From Sphingobium subterraneum (lineage in GTDB: Bacteria > Pseudomonadota > Alphaproteobacteria > Sphingomonadales > Sphingomonadaceae), in assembly GCF_014199435.1 (NCBI RefSeq), contig NZ_JACIJP010000003.1, positions 248,001 through 312,000 on the forward strand: a stretch of DNA of 64,000 nt, written 5' to 3'. Shown here piece after piece: positions 1 to 7,456 of the stretch. The notes under the pieces were generated by a model. It made no database searches. It was given only the letters and a program-made list of their open reading frames with translations, and was not told the DNA's origin. The position numbers and the translations under genes were made by a program. Position 1 is the first letter of the stretch, and each line of letters begins with the position of its first letter.

Positions 1-100
1 TTTGCGGCTGGGAACTACTGCTGCCGGATTTCGCTCTCAAGACAAACCGTCCCAGGAATACGAACCAAACGATAGCTGCAACGAAAACCAGTAATATCAT
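1..100 (-). CDS. Small membrane protein, N-terminal part only
   Basis: An open frame begins at an ATG at position 100 on the minus strand and runs off the left edge. The 33 visible residues are a hydrophobic segment (MILLVFVAAIVWFVFLG) followed by a basic and Ser-rich stretch (RAKSGSSSSQPQ), which is the shape of a small single-pass inner-membrane protein with its C-terminus in the cytoplasm. A G-rich stretch lies just upstream of the ATG. No family is recognised and the rest of the gene is outside the window. Confidence 0.4.
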   Translation of the reverse strand, partial: MILLVFVAAIVWFVFLGRFVLRAKSGSSSSQPQ

Positions 101-260
101 GGATCACACCCCATTCTTTGGACCTCAAACAGCTCGCCGGGGAACTCCCCCGAACGACAGCCTGCCAAACAAAGAGCATTTTAGCCCTTCGATTAGTCCA
201 AAACAGACTAGTCCATAATAGGTTATATTTGAAGCGCTCAATTTAAATTGAGCGGCTGAA

Positions 261-515
261 ATGGTAAAATCTCTGTACTCTCCTGAGTTGGGCGCGTTGC
301 TGGAAATACTTCGAGCCCGTCGCCAGTCGGCGGGCATTTCACAACATGAGCTGGCGAAACGACTGGGCCGATCTCAATCCTATGTGACGAAAGTGGAGAC
401 GGGCGAGCGCAAGCTGGAGGTGGTCGAGTATCTCGCCTGGTGCCGCGCTCTGGGCTTACCTGCGTCCGGGCTCCTTGATGAGGTGGAAGCGGCAAAGAGC
501 CTCATAAAGGATTGA
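261..515 (+). CDS. XRE-family helix-turn-helix regulator (84 aa)
   Basis: This is a stand-alone HTH_3/XRE DNA-binding protein. Residues 12-66 form the five-helix domain: LGALLEILRARRQSAG, then the recognition part SQHELAKRLGRSQSYVTKVETGERK, then the closing helix. Nothing follows except a short acidic/basic tail, so it has no sensor domain. Such small regulators are typical of phage, ICE or toxin-antitoxin regions, and here it lies near a broken integrase and an AbrB-Doc pair. Its target is unknown. A strong hairpin follows the gene, so it is probably a single-gene transcript. Confidence 0.85.
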   Translation: MVKSLYSPELGALLEILRARRQSAGISQHELAKRLGRSQSYVTKVETGERKLEVVEYLAWCRALGLPASGLLDEVEAAKSLIKD

Positions 516-555
516 AGAGCTGTAAGCCTGGATGCCGCGATACCTTCGCCAACAT

Positions 556-587
556 GCACGAACCCGCTCGCGCGGGAGGGTTCGTGC
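556..587 (+). terminator. Hairpin downstream of the XRE gene
   Basis: A perfect 10-bp stem (GCACGAACCC paired with GGGTTCGTGC) encloses a 12-nt GC-rich loop, 41 nt after the XRE stop codon. The following bases are only weakly T-rich (TTGTCG), so it could be an intrinsic terminator without a full U-tract, or a structured 3' end. Confidence 0.5.
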
Positions 588-591
588 TTGT

Positions 592-677
592 CGCGCAAAG
601 CTACCCACGAGAGCCGCTAACATAGCGGCCATTCACTGGCTCAGTTCGGCCCGTCGATACCTGCCCTTTGTTCATCA
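592..677. repeat. Dispersed intergenic repeat, copy 1
   Basis: This roughly 85-nt element carries the core GCTAACATAGCGGCCATT and ends with CTGCCCTTTGTTCA. Recognisable relatives lie at 7355-7420, 11049-11112, 13392-13474 and (first half only) 17808-17830. All are intergenic and diverged from each other. No reading frame is conserved between them. Confidence 0.55.
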
Positions 678-719
678 GATGATTCCGGCCCCCGAGGTGT
701 ATGGAGACCGGAACCAAGC

Positions 720-1352
720 TTAGATTTCTGTTCGTTCGGACAGAGTCAGAGCATCGTCGATATCTACGCCGAGATAGCGGACGGTGTTTTCGATATTGGT
801 GTGACCAAGCAGGATTTGCACAGCCCGCAGATTACCGGTCGCCTTGTAGATCAGCGCAGCCTTCGTCCGTCGCATCTAGTGCGTGCCATATTCGCGCTTG
901 TCGAGACCGATCGTGGAAACCCACTCGTCGACAAGGCGCGCATATTGCCTTGTGCTCAAATGACCGCGATAATCGATCCGACTCGGAAACACGAAGTCGC
1001 GGATCGTTCCGCCGCGCCGATCAAGCCATGCTTTGAGGCTTTTGCGCGCCTCGGACATAATCTCGAACTGGACGGGGCGGCCCGTCTTTTGCTGGATGAC
1101 GGTCGCACGATCACGAAATGATCCAGCGCTCATCAAATCGCCGATCCTGATTTTGACCAGGTCGCAGCCACGCAATTTGCTGTCGATGGCCAGATCGAAC
1201 AGGGCACGATCCCGCAGGCGCTTATGTTCATCGAGATAGAAGCGGATCGCCCATATATCTCGCGGTTTCAGCGGCCGTTTTGGACCAACGTTTTTCCCTG
1301 CATTCCATGGAAGCCTTTCATGGATGGCGGGATCCAGATCTGAATGTCCCAT
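720..1352 (-). pseudogene. Tyrosine recombinase (phage integrase) with an in-frame stop
   Basis: The frame starts at the ATG at 1352 (a GAGAAG ribosome site lies upstream) and encodes a short tyrosine recombinase: the box I arginine in SKLRGCDLVKIRIGDL, then the catalytic-core strands, then YGTH. A TAG codon follows immediately at about 876. The same frame continues beyond it with RRTKAALIY, LLGHTNIENTVRYLG (the His/Trp-box region and catalytic Tyr) and ends at a TAA at 720. Family members read YGTHSLRRTK here, so the Ser codon has become a stop. Without readthrough the product would lack the second Arg and the Tyr nucleophile and would be inactive. Confidence 0.82.
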
Positions 1353-1432
1353 AACACTTCTCCAATGACCGGAATGGTCGACCGGGAGAATAATGCTTTT
1401 GCGTTTCGTACGCGCCAGGTTATAACGCCTGT

Positions 1433-1660
1433 ATGAACGCAAGCCTGAAAATCACCAAGATTGGCAATTCTGCCGGGGTCGTGCTGCCTAAGGAATTACT
1501 AGCCAAATTGCGCGCAGGTGTGGGCGATACTTTGTACGTCTCGGAAACGCCGGAGGGGATAAGGATTACGGCCGCCGATCCTGCGTTTGAGGCCAAGATG
1601 GCCTTGGCCGAGCAGATCATGCGCGAGGACAGGGATATATTGCGCGTTCTGGCCAAATAG
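1433..1660 (+). CDS. AbrB/MazE-type antitoxin (75 aa)
   Basis: This is a swapped-hairpin AbrB domain protein: residues 5-45 read LKITKIGNSAGVVLPKELLAKL, then GDTLYVSETPEGIRIT, matching the MazE/SpoVT_AbrB fold. The acidic C-terminal tail (EQIMREDRDILRVLAK) would bind and block the toxin. The stop codon lies 1 nt before the ATG of the Doc-type toxin, so the two are translationally linked. As in other type II modules it should bind its own promoter, alone or with the toxin. The pairing of an AbrB-fold antitoxin with Doc, rather than Phd, is less classical. Confidence 0.85.
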   Translation: MNASLKITKIGNSAGVVLPKELLAKLRAGVGDTLYVSETPEGIRITAADPAFEAKMALAEQIMREDRDILRVLAK

Positions 1661-1661
1661 G

Positions 1662-2051
1662 ATGACCCAATCTGACGAACCGGTCTGGATCGAGACCAAG
1701 TTGGCGCTTGCCATCCACGACCGTCAGCTCGCGGAACATGGCGGCCCCATCGGCGTACGGGATGCGCCGGCGCTGAAATCGGCGCTCGCACGTCCGCGCA
1801 ATCAGTGGGTCTATGGCGAATCCGATCTCTGCGCCCTTGCCGCCGCCTATGCCTATGGCATTTCACGCAACCACCCGTTCACGGACGGCAACAAGCGAAC
1901 CGCATGGGTGCTTGCCCGCCTGTTCCTGAACTTGAACAATATCCCCATTGCGTTCGAGCCACAGGAGGCGATTCAGATGGTTGTATTGTCAGCCGACGGC
2001 GCGCTGGAAGAGAGCAACGGGGCGGACTGGTTCAGGCAACGGCGGGTCTGA
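1662..2051 (+). CDS. doc: Doc-like Fic-domain toxin (death on curing)
   Basis: The 129-residue protein carries the Doc signature HPFTDGNKRTAW at residues 71-82. Phage P1 Doc phosphorylates elongation factor Tu and stops translation; this protein has the same motif and size. The start was taken at the ATG at 1662, 1 nt past the antitoxin stop; an upstream start in the same frame would run through the antitoxin gene. The N-terminal part (LALAIHDRQLAEHGG) matches the usual Doc helix. The active-site His71 and the GNKR loop are intact, so the toxin looks functional. Confidence 0.88.
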   Translation: MTQSDEPVWIETKLALAIHDRQLAEHGGPIGVRDAPALKSALARPRNQWVYGESDLCALAAAYAYGISRNHPFTDGNKRTAWVLARLFLNLNNIPIAFEPQEAIQMVVLSADGALEESNGADWFRQRRV

Positions 2052-2103
2052 GCGCAGGCGCATCAACCCGCCCCGCTTTCGGATGGGATAGATAGGCTTT
2101 CCG

Positions 2104-2970
2104 TCAGAAACGATAGCTGATGCTTGCACCGCCAGCGAAATCCGCACTCTGACTGTTAAGGCCAGTTATGGCATAGAGCGTCAGTCGCATGTTCTTGGTA
2201 AGACCTATACTGCCCCAGCCTGTAATTTCGCTGCTTGCCTTGTTGCCGGCGAACGCGGATTGCTGCCAGTCATAGTCCGCTCCAACATAAACGCCCTCGG
2301 AGGCATTCAGACTCGCGCCACCGCCCGTGCCCCAGGTTGATCGGATCGTTGATCCTTCCGGTTTGCCCGCAAATTTACGGCGGCCATGAACGTAGAGGCT
2401 GAAGTCGCCGATGTCCTTGACCAAATCACCCGACAGCGTGACATCGACCTTGCCGGTGCCCAGCCGCTTCTTGCGGGAAGCGGTTGGCAGTTTGACCTTG
2501 GCGCTGGGTTCAAGATAGAAATCTCCACCGAGATCGAGGCTGTAGGTCAGGCTGACGCTGGCATCGCCAATGCCGCTGCGCTTATTGTCTGTTAGGGTGA
2601 GCACATCGTCATCGATGACGCGATCGCCGTCTTCCAGCTCGACATTGCTCCCACCTGACCCTGATCCGCTGTTGCTACTCCCGCTGCCGCTGCCACTGCC
2701 GCCACGGCCATCTGGCGTGGCGATCAACGAGGCTGGACCGTCAATCTTTACCCAAGGCGCAGAAACGCGCATCTTCCAAGGCCCATTCTTATAAGTGAGG
2801 CTTACCGGTACTGCGAAGACTTTGGTCGCTTCGATGTCGCCATATTCACCCTCGGAATAGCTGACGCCTGTCGAGAGGGTTAAGCTGCCATCCTTGGCAT
2901 TTGCGATGGCGGGAAGGCACGCCATGACGGCGACCGAGGCCAATGCAACCACATGTAGTTTCTGTTCCAT
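2104..2970 (-). CDS. Outer-membrane beta-barrel protein, transporter-like (288 aa)
   Basis: A signal peptide (MEQKLHVVALASVAVMACLPAIANA) precedes alternating aromatic/hydrophilic strands typical of a small barrel, ending in the outer-membrane terminal Phe (SISYRF). A low-complexity Gly-Ser stretch at roughly residues 103-120 probably forms an external loop, followed by the acidic ELEDGDRVIDDD. The ATG at 2970 was chosen over an upstream frame start because it opens directly into the signal peptide and has a GGGGGTGG stretch before it. It lies 120 bp downstream of the ECF-controlled repeat protein on the same strand, so it may be co-transcribed. The substrate is unknown. Confidence 0.7.
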   Translation of the reverse strand: MEQKLHVVALASVAVMACLPAIANAKDGSLTLSTGVSYSEGEYGDIEATKVFAVPVSLTYKNGPWKMRVSAPWVKIDGPASLIATPDGRGGSGSGSGSSNSGSGSGGSNVELEDGDRVIDDDVLTLTDNKRSGIGDASVSLTYSLDLGGDFYLEPSAKVKLPTASRKKRLGTGKVDVTLSGDLVKDIGDFSLYVHGRRKFAGKPEGSTIRSTWGTGGGASLNASEGVYVGADYDWQQSAFAGNKASSEITGWGSIGLTKNMRLTLYAITGLNSQSADFAGGASISYRF

Positions 2971-3089
2971 GATTCCACCCCCGTGGATGATGATAAGCAA
3001 TTTGCGGCAACACCCGCAAAGGCAAAATGCCAAGACAGCGCCAGCCGGGTTGCGATCCAGGCTGACGCTGCCCTGCGACCCGTCAGGAC

Positions 3090-3407
3090 TTATTGGTGAC
3101 CCGGCAGATCGTCCGCGCCGCGTCCGCGACCACGACCGCGATCGTCGCCGGGGGCGTCATCCGCACCGCGACCGCGACGGACATCGCCCGGAGCATCGTC
3201 AGCGCCACGTGCCTGACGGATATGACCAACCGGATCGTCGGCACCACGTCCCTGACGGACATGGCCGACGGGGTCGTCGCACCCACGGCACTGGCGAACA
3301 TGGCCAGCCGGATCGTCAGCGCCGCGCCGGGCGACTGCGGAACCAGAGCTGGCGACAGTGGCGATTGCCGCTGTTGCAAATAGCGAAAGCTTGAGAAAAT
3401 TCTGCAT
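3090..3407 (-). CDS. Secreted protein made of about six 13-residue repeats
   Basis: A Sec signal peptide (residues 1-26, ending SGSAVA) precedes about six tandem units of the form RGADDPVGHVRQG. The first three are well conserved; later ones drift to RGADDAPGDVRRG and RGADDLPGHQ. Two Cys occur (RQCRGC) at the first repeat junction. The Asp-Asp and His positions could bind metal, and the basic RQGRG junctions could be processing sites; both ideas are inference. No family is recognised. The gene has its own copy (3450-3477) of the promoter motif also found before the ECF sigma gene and the subtilase. Other open frames across this tract are by-products of the repeat. Confidence 0.68.
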   Translation of the reverse strand: MQNFLKLSLFATAAIATVASSGSAVARRGADDPAGHVRQCRGCDDPVGHVRQGRGADDPVGHIRQARGADDAPGDVRRGRGADDAPGDDRGRGRGRGADDLPGHQ

Positions 3408-3449
3408 CGTCTTTCTCCCGAAATTATCCGTCCATCCTGCGGACAGTGC

Positions 3450-3477
3450 GATAACGGGAGGGGCAACGACTTATTCC
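3450..3477 (-). promoter_or_regulatory. ECF-type promoter before the repeat-protein gene
   Basis: On the minus strand GGAATA is followed after exactly 15 nt by CGTTATC. The same GGAATA-N15-CGTNNTC arrangement precedes the sigma gene (4771-4798) and the subtilase (4835-4862). Transcription would start about 35-40 nt before the ATG at 3407. Confidence 0.65.
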
Positions 3478-3489
3478 CGATGGCTCAAA

Positions 3490-4239
3490 TTAATGTGCCG
3501 TTTTCTTCCAGCCATTTGTAATGAGGCGCTTTTCTATTGCGCTGTTCAATGGATCGGAAGCTTGCAAGCGGCTGTAGGCGCTTTCGAGCACCGTCGGGTC
3601 GGCACCGGCGGCGGTTTCAATGCGTCCCCCGTCAGCGATTTTTACCGGGCCTTTCACTTGCGCCTCGACATTCCAGCCGCCCTCGGTACGGCAGGCGATG
3701 CCACTGCCCGCGTCCGCACCGCCCGAACGAACATATTCCCGACAATAGCGGCCATCGCCTGCCTGAAAGCTGAGCACCGGCATGATTTTCCGGCCGCCGG
3801 ATAATTGGGCCACCGAGCGCGAAGGAAGTGTCTCCATCGCATCGGCAAATTGCCGATCCTCTTGCGGGCTTCCATCAAACTGGGTCAGGACCGCCAAAGT
3901 CAAAGCCGCTGCGATCGCGCCTCCAATGGGCCAGCGCCACCGCCTGAGCATCAGTTCATTCTCGTTGGCCGCTTTGCGTGCGCCAGGAAATGGATCGACA
4001 TTATTCTGTTCGAGCGGCGTAAGACCCATGCGCGCCTTCAAGGCGTCGTCAGTACCTTGGCCCAACGGTTCCTTGAACGCATCGCGCAGCAGCGCGTCAT
4101 TGCCGGCAAAACGCGCCACTGCGTCGGCAAGAGCCTGGTCGCGCTCCATCTCGGCCTCGAACACAGCCATTGCAGCATCGTCCATCTGACCATCGAGAAA
4201 GGCGGCGATCTTTTCATGTTGGTTCATCTGCTCAGTCAT
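3490..4239 (-). CDS. Anti-sigma factor, single-pass membrane protein
   Basis: The N-terminus (HEKIAAFLDGQMDDAAMAVFEAEMERD) is an anti-sigma helical domain. One membrane segment follows at about residues 100-118 (WPIGGAIAAALTLAVLTQF) and then a periplasmic domain with two Cys (GRYCREYV and GIACRTEGGW) that may form a disulfide or sense a signal. The start at 4239 was chosen because its ATG overlaps the sigma stop (ATGACTGA), the usual coupling for such pairs. It should hold the upstream ECF sigma at the membrane until stress releases it. The zinc-binding HxxxCxxC motif of ZAS anti-sigmas is not seen. Confidence 0.8.
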   Translation of the reverse strand: MTEQMNQHEKIAAFLDGQMDDAAMAVFEAEMERDQALADAVARFAGNDALLRDAFKEPLGQGTDDALKARMGLTPLEQNNVDPFPGARKAANENELMLRRWRWPIGGAIAAALTLAVLTQFDGSPQEDRQFADAMETLPSRSVAQLSGGRKIMPVLSFQAGDGRYCREYVRSGGADAGSGIACRTEGGWNVEAQVKGPVKIADGGRIETAAGADPTVLESAYSRLQASDPLNSAIEKRLITNGWKKTAH

Positions 4240-4759
4240 TGGCCGCAGTCCCATTCACATATGCATCAATAGCGCGCCGCGCCCGAGCGATCCGGCTCAT
4301 TACCGTGCCCATGGGGATTTCCAGAATGTCAGAGGCTTCCTTGTAGCTTTTGCCGTCAAGAACCACGAGCGCCATCAGCAACCGCTGATCATCGGGCAGA
4401 GCATAAAGAGCGGCGCGCGCACGCGCCAGATCGGAACGCTGCTCGGTAATGTGAACACCATCGTCGCCGGTTATGGATAGTCCGGGGCTATCAACCTCGA
4501 TCTCGGTTCCCCGCGTTTTCATTCTCCGCGTCTGATCGATAAAAATATTCTGCGCGATTCTGTACATCCAGCTATCCAGTCTAGTGCCTGCAATGAACTG
4601 ATCGGCACGCGACAAAGCCCGTTCGATAGCGGCCTGACACAGATCGTCGCCATCGGCTTGCCCCTTGGCCAGCGCCATGCAAAAGCGCCTCAACCGGGGA
4701 AGCAAAGCAACAATCCCATTGTTCAGGTCGGCCGACTGTTTGTCTTGCCCCTTGTTCAT
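4232..4759 (-). CDS. ECF RNA polymerase sigma factor (175 aa)
   Basis: Sigma region 2 is visible at residues 20-85 (DGDDLCQAAIERALSRADQF, then LDSWMYRIAQNIFIDQTRR), and region 4 at 115-165 (ALPDDQRLLMALVVLDGKSYKEASDILEIPMGTVMSRIARARRAI). This is a minimal two-domain ECF sigma without an extension. It is coupled to the anti-sigma gene by overlapping stop and start codons. A GGAATA-N15-CGTAGTC motif lies right before it, matching those of two neighbouring genes, so it probably activates itself. The predicted transcript start is only about 5 nt before the ATG, so the leader would be very short. Confidence 0.9.
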   Translation of the reverse strand: MNKGQDKQSADLNNGIVALLPRLRRFCMALAKGQADGDDLCQAAIERALSRADQFIAGTRLDSWMYRIAQNIFIDQTRRMKTRGTEIEVDSPGLSITGDDGVHITEQRSDLARARAALYALPDDQRLLMALVVLDGKSYKEASDILEIPMGTVMSRIARARRAIDAYVNGTAAND

Positions 4760-4770
4760 CCCTCACCCCG

Positions 4771-4798
4771 GACTACGCATGACGCGGCACTTTATTCC
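4771..4798 (-). promoter_or_regulatory. ECF-type promoter before the sigma gene (autoregulation)
   Basis: On the minus strand GGAATA is separated by 15 nt from CGTAGTC, whose last base lies 11 nt before the sigma ATG. The layout equals the two sister sites exactly in spacing, which supports autoregulation. Confidence 0.65.
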
Positions 4799-4834
4799 CG
4801 CTGGGCAGCAGCTTTGCAAATTTCCTCATCACCC

Positions 4835-4862
4835 GGAATATCAGCCACGATTGCCCGTTGTC
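4835..4862 (+). promoter_or_regulatory. ECF-type promoter before the subtilase gene
   Basis: GGAATA at 4835-4840 is followed after 15 nt by CGTTGTC at 4856-4862. Transcription would begin about 25 nt before the ATG at 4895. It diverges from the sigma promoter, so the two share one control region of under 140 bp. Confidence 0.65.
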
Positions 4863-4894
4863 GTTACAAGGCGTAGTATTGATGACGATTCTGG

Positions 4895-6382
4895 ATGGCG
4901 ATGAAAGCAGTCTCTTATCATATCGGCAATGCGCTGGCGCTTGCTATTACCGCGGTCGTCGCGGGCGGCGGTGCGTTGACGTGGGCGAAAGACGATCCCG
5001 GCAGCGGCGGGGATGACAAGGCCCAGCGCGCAATCGAGCGTGCCGCGCGTGAGGCAGGGCGCGCGCAGGAGCGGGCCGACAAGGATGCAGCCCGCTATGC
5101 ACAGGACCGAGCGAGGATAACCGAACGCGCCGATAAAGACCCGGTCAAGGCGGCAGAGGAGTTGACAAGGCTGGAGGCGGACCGGGCTAAAGACGAAGCA
5201 AAAGCCGCCGAGGACGCTGACAAGGTAGCGGCCGATTTCGAGGAGGAGCAGCGAAAGGCAGCAGAAGATGCGGCCCGTGATGCCCAGCGCGCGTCAGAAG
5301 GCGCTGATGATCGCGGTGAGAATTATGGCAGCAGCGCCGAAATGCATAACCTTGCCGAAAATGAAAGTCCGCAATTCGATCGCAGGGGCTTTCCGGTTCG
5401 TCATGGTGAGGTGGTCGGCCTAAACATGAAGCCCGAAAAGCTTTCAGAAGCGCAGCGGCAGGGTTTTCGCCTCATCGCCGAGGAGCATTTGCCTGCGTTG
5501 GGTACCCAACTGGTGCGCCTTGCCGCGCCGGATGGCGTAGAGGCGCAGGACGCGTTGCGCCGGGTGCGTCAGATCGATCCTGACGGCGTCTATGATTATG
5601 TGCATTTTTACGGCTTGCAGTATCAGCCTTCCGGAGGGTCTAGCGGTGTTGCCGGGACTGTGGTGCTTCCGCGAAAAAGCGAGAAGCTCACCATCGGTAT
5701 GATCGACACCGGTGTAGTGGGCCATCCGTCGCTAAAAGGCGCGTCGATCAAGACCAGGGACTTTGCATCCGGACAGGGCACTCCTCCCGTCGATCACGGT
5801 ACCGCCATCGCTTCGATCCTGGTTAGCGAGGGATCAAGCAGTCTTTACGTGGCCAATATATTTCGCGGCGGAGAGACGGGCGCCCCCTATACTTCCGCCG
5901 AAGCCGTCGTGAAGGCGCTGGAATGGATGGTGGCCAGCCACGTGCCAGTCGTCAATATCAGCTTAGCCGGACCGCGGAACGCCGTACTGGACGCGCTTAT
6001 CCAACGCGCATCGGGAACGGGAATGGCTATTGTCGCTGCTGCAGGAAATGGCGGTCCAACGGCTCCGCCCGCTTATCCCGCAGCGCTGCGTCCCGTCGTT
6101 GCGGTGACGGCTGTCGATCGGAATATGCATATCTATCGCTATGCCAATCAGGGCCGCTACATTACCGTCGCAGCGCGCGGTGTGGGCGAGCCAGCGGCGC
6201 AGGCCAAGGGCGGCATCGGGCAGTTTTCTGGCACCAGCTTCGCCACGCCCCATATTGCTGCATGGATGGCGCGCTGCATGAAATCCGGCGCCGACGATTG
6301 CTCCGCAAAGTTGAGGCGCAATGCCCACGATCTGGGTGATCCTGGCTATGACACTGTCTACGGCTTTGGTTATGTGCCGTAG
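4895..6382 (+). CDS. Secreted S8 (subtilisin-like) serine peptidase with coiled-coil N-region
   Basis: An N-terminal hydrophobic segment (residues 10-31) is a signal peptide or membrane anchor. Residues 33-140 form a highly charged Ala/Glu/Lys/Arg/Asp-rich stretch, probably a long coiled coil. The peptidase domain follows with the full triad: Asp271 (GMIDTGV), His301 (VDHGTAIASIL) and Ser448 (SGTSFATPHIAA), plus oxyanion-hole Asn385 (AAAGNGG). The gene diverges from the ECF sigma and has the same promoter motif, so the peptidase is probably an effector of this regulon. Possible substrates are the anti-sigma periplasmic domain or the neighbouring repeat protein; neither is shown by the sequence. 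Start codons at 4895 and 4901 are both possible. Confidence 0.88.
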   Translation: MAMKAVSYHIGNALALAITAVVAGGGALTWAKDDPGSGGDDKAQRAIERAAREAGRAQERADKDAARYAQDRARITERADKDPVKAAEELTRLEADRAKDEAKAAEDADKVAADFEEEQRKAAEDAARDAQRASEGADDRGENYGSSAEMHNLAENESPQFDRRGFPVRHGEVVGLNMKPEKLSEAQRQGFRLIAEEHLPALGTQLVRLAAPDGVEAQDALRRVRQIDPDGVYDYVHFYGLQYQPSGGSSGVAGTVVLPRKSEKLTIGMIDTGVVGHPSLKGASIKTRDFASGQGTPPVDHGTAIASILVSEGSSSLYVANIFRGGETGAPYTSAEAVVKALEWMVASHVPVVNISLAGPRNAVLDALIQRASGTGMAIVAAAGNGGPTAPPAYPAALRPVVAVTAVDRNMHIYRYANQGRYITVAARGVGEPAAQAKGGIGQFSGTSFATPHIAAWMARCMKSGADDCSAKLRRNAHDLGDPGYDTVYGFGYVP

Positions 6383-6523
6383 CGCCTCTCGCTGACATTG
6401 CGGACATTGAGCGTCGCTTTTAGGCTGCCTAATACCAGTCGCTCATTCAGGAGAATGGAAGTATCCCTATCTTGGTCAACGCCTTGCTCTTCAAATTGCG
6501 TCAGCGTCATCTAGATTGAACTG

Positions 6524-7273
6524 ATGTCGCAAGATCTACCCCAACCCAATCGTGGTGCCCTCGCTGAAGCTTCCAAGGCCGATCCACGCATCTTGCGGAG
6601 ATACAGGGACGAGGTTTTAGCCGTCATCAATACGCCGGTTCGAAATCTGTGGACGGGGATTGAGAGTAAGGCTCACCGTACGATCTTCGCCTTTCCATCG
6701 CCAGCGAGGGCGGCGAGTTGTAGTCAAAGCGAGCTAGCGGCTTGTCTTTATCTGCCCAACTTAGCGGCCCCAACAGCATCCGAGGTATGCCACGAGTTGC
6801 TCCATATCCAACGCTATTGGATTGAGGGAGTGCCACAGTTAGACGCGATTGATCGCGCCGAAAACAAAGTCGCCATCTCAAACCACATCGAGAATATTGT
6901 TGAACATTCAGTGATTGTTCCTCGGCAGGCAAATTATGGTGGCTCACGAAACGATGACGATCTTGCTGACGCCAAGTTCTTTTCTGGGATGACATTCAAC
7001 GACGCCTTTGGATTGGAATTGCAGGCGCTCTCGGGGGCCATGATGCTTGAGAGGTTGCCCCATGGCGAAGCGCGGCAGTGTGTAAAGGCGACGCTCAAGC
7101 GGCTTGGCAAACTAAACCTCCGCAGCTTAGCGCGGCAAATCTTCACCATCGCGCCGAGCAACAAGAAGCTGGCGACGAAGAAGATACTTCAACATCTCCA
7201 AATTCCGTTGAACGAGCTTCAATGGCTCAATTTCGATCCTATTCAAGGTCAGTGCAGGAAAGAGCCTTTGTAA
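6524..7273 (+). CDS. Orphan protein with an HExxH zincin-like motif (249 aa)
   Basis: No family is recognised. The central region has His90-Glu-Leu-Leu-His94 (SEVCHELLHIQRYW), which fits a zinc-protease HExxH helix, followed about 30 residues later by HIENIVEHSVI, which could supply a third ligand (Glu123, Glu127 or His128). There is no signal peptide or membrane segment, so it is probably cytoplasmic. Base composition is lower in G+C than the core genes of this window. It sits alone between the ECF regulon and an HNH gene in the accessory region. A peptidase role is inference from one motif. Confidence 0.6.
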   Translation: MSQDLPQPNRGALAEASKADPRILRRYRDEVLAVINTPVRNLWTGIESKAHRTIFAFPSPARAASCSQSELAACLYLPNLAAPTASEVCHELLHIQRYWIEGVPQLDAIDRAENKVAISNHIENIVEHSVIVPRQANYGGSRNDDDLADAKFFSGMTFNDAFGLELQALSGAMMLERLPHGEARQCVKATLKRLGKLNLRSLARQIFTIAPSNKKLATKKILQHLQIPLNELQWLNFDPIQGQCRKEPL

Positions 7274-7354
7274 CGCGCTCGTTGCTCCGTATCAGGCCGG
7301 TGATTCATGATTGCGGCAACCATCCGCTGCGCTCTTCGTAAAATCGGTGGACCG

Positions 7355-7420
7355 CCGTCGCCAACAAATTGGCCGTTCGCGAGCCCCAATCATTCCGTCG
7401 ATATCTGCCCTACGTTCACG
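7355..7420. repeat. Dispersed intergenic repeat, copy 3
   Basis: Most of the noncoding gap 7274-7456 is this diverged copy (GTCGCCAACAAATTGGCCGTT, ending CTGCCCTACGTTCACG). It aligns along its length with copies at 592-677 and 11049-11112. Confidence 0.45.
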
Positions 7421-7456
7421 CCGAACCAATGACGGTAACTCAGTCGCAGTGCGCAC

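Noticed and set aside
3083..3466. CRISPR-like array or overlapping genes in the repeat tract
   Set aside because: The period is 39 nt (13 codons) with no spacers, and the minus frame has a signal peptide, so it is a protein repeat.
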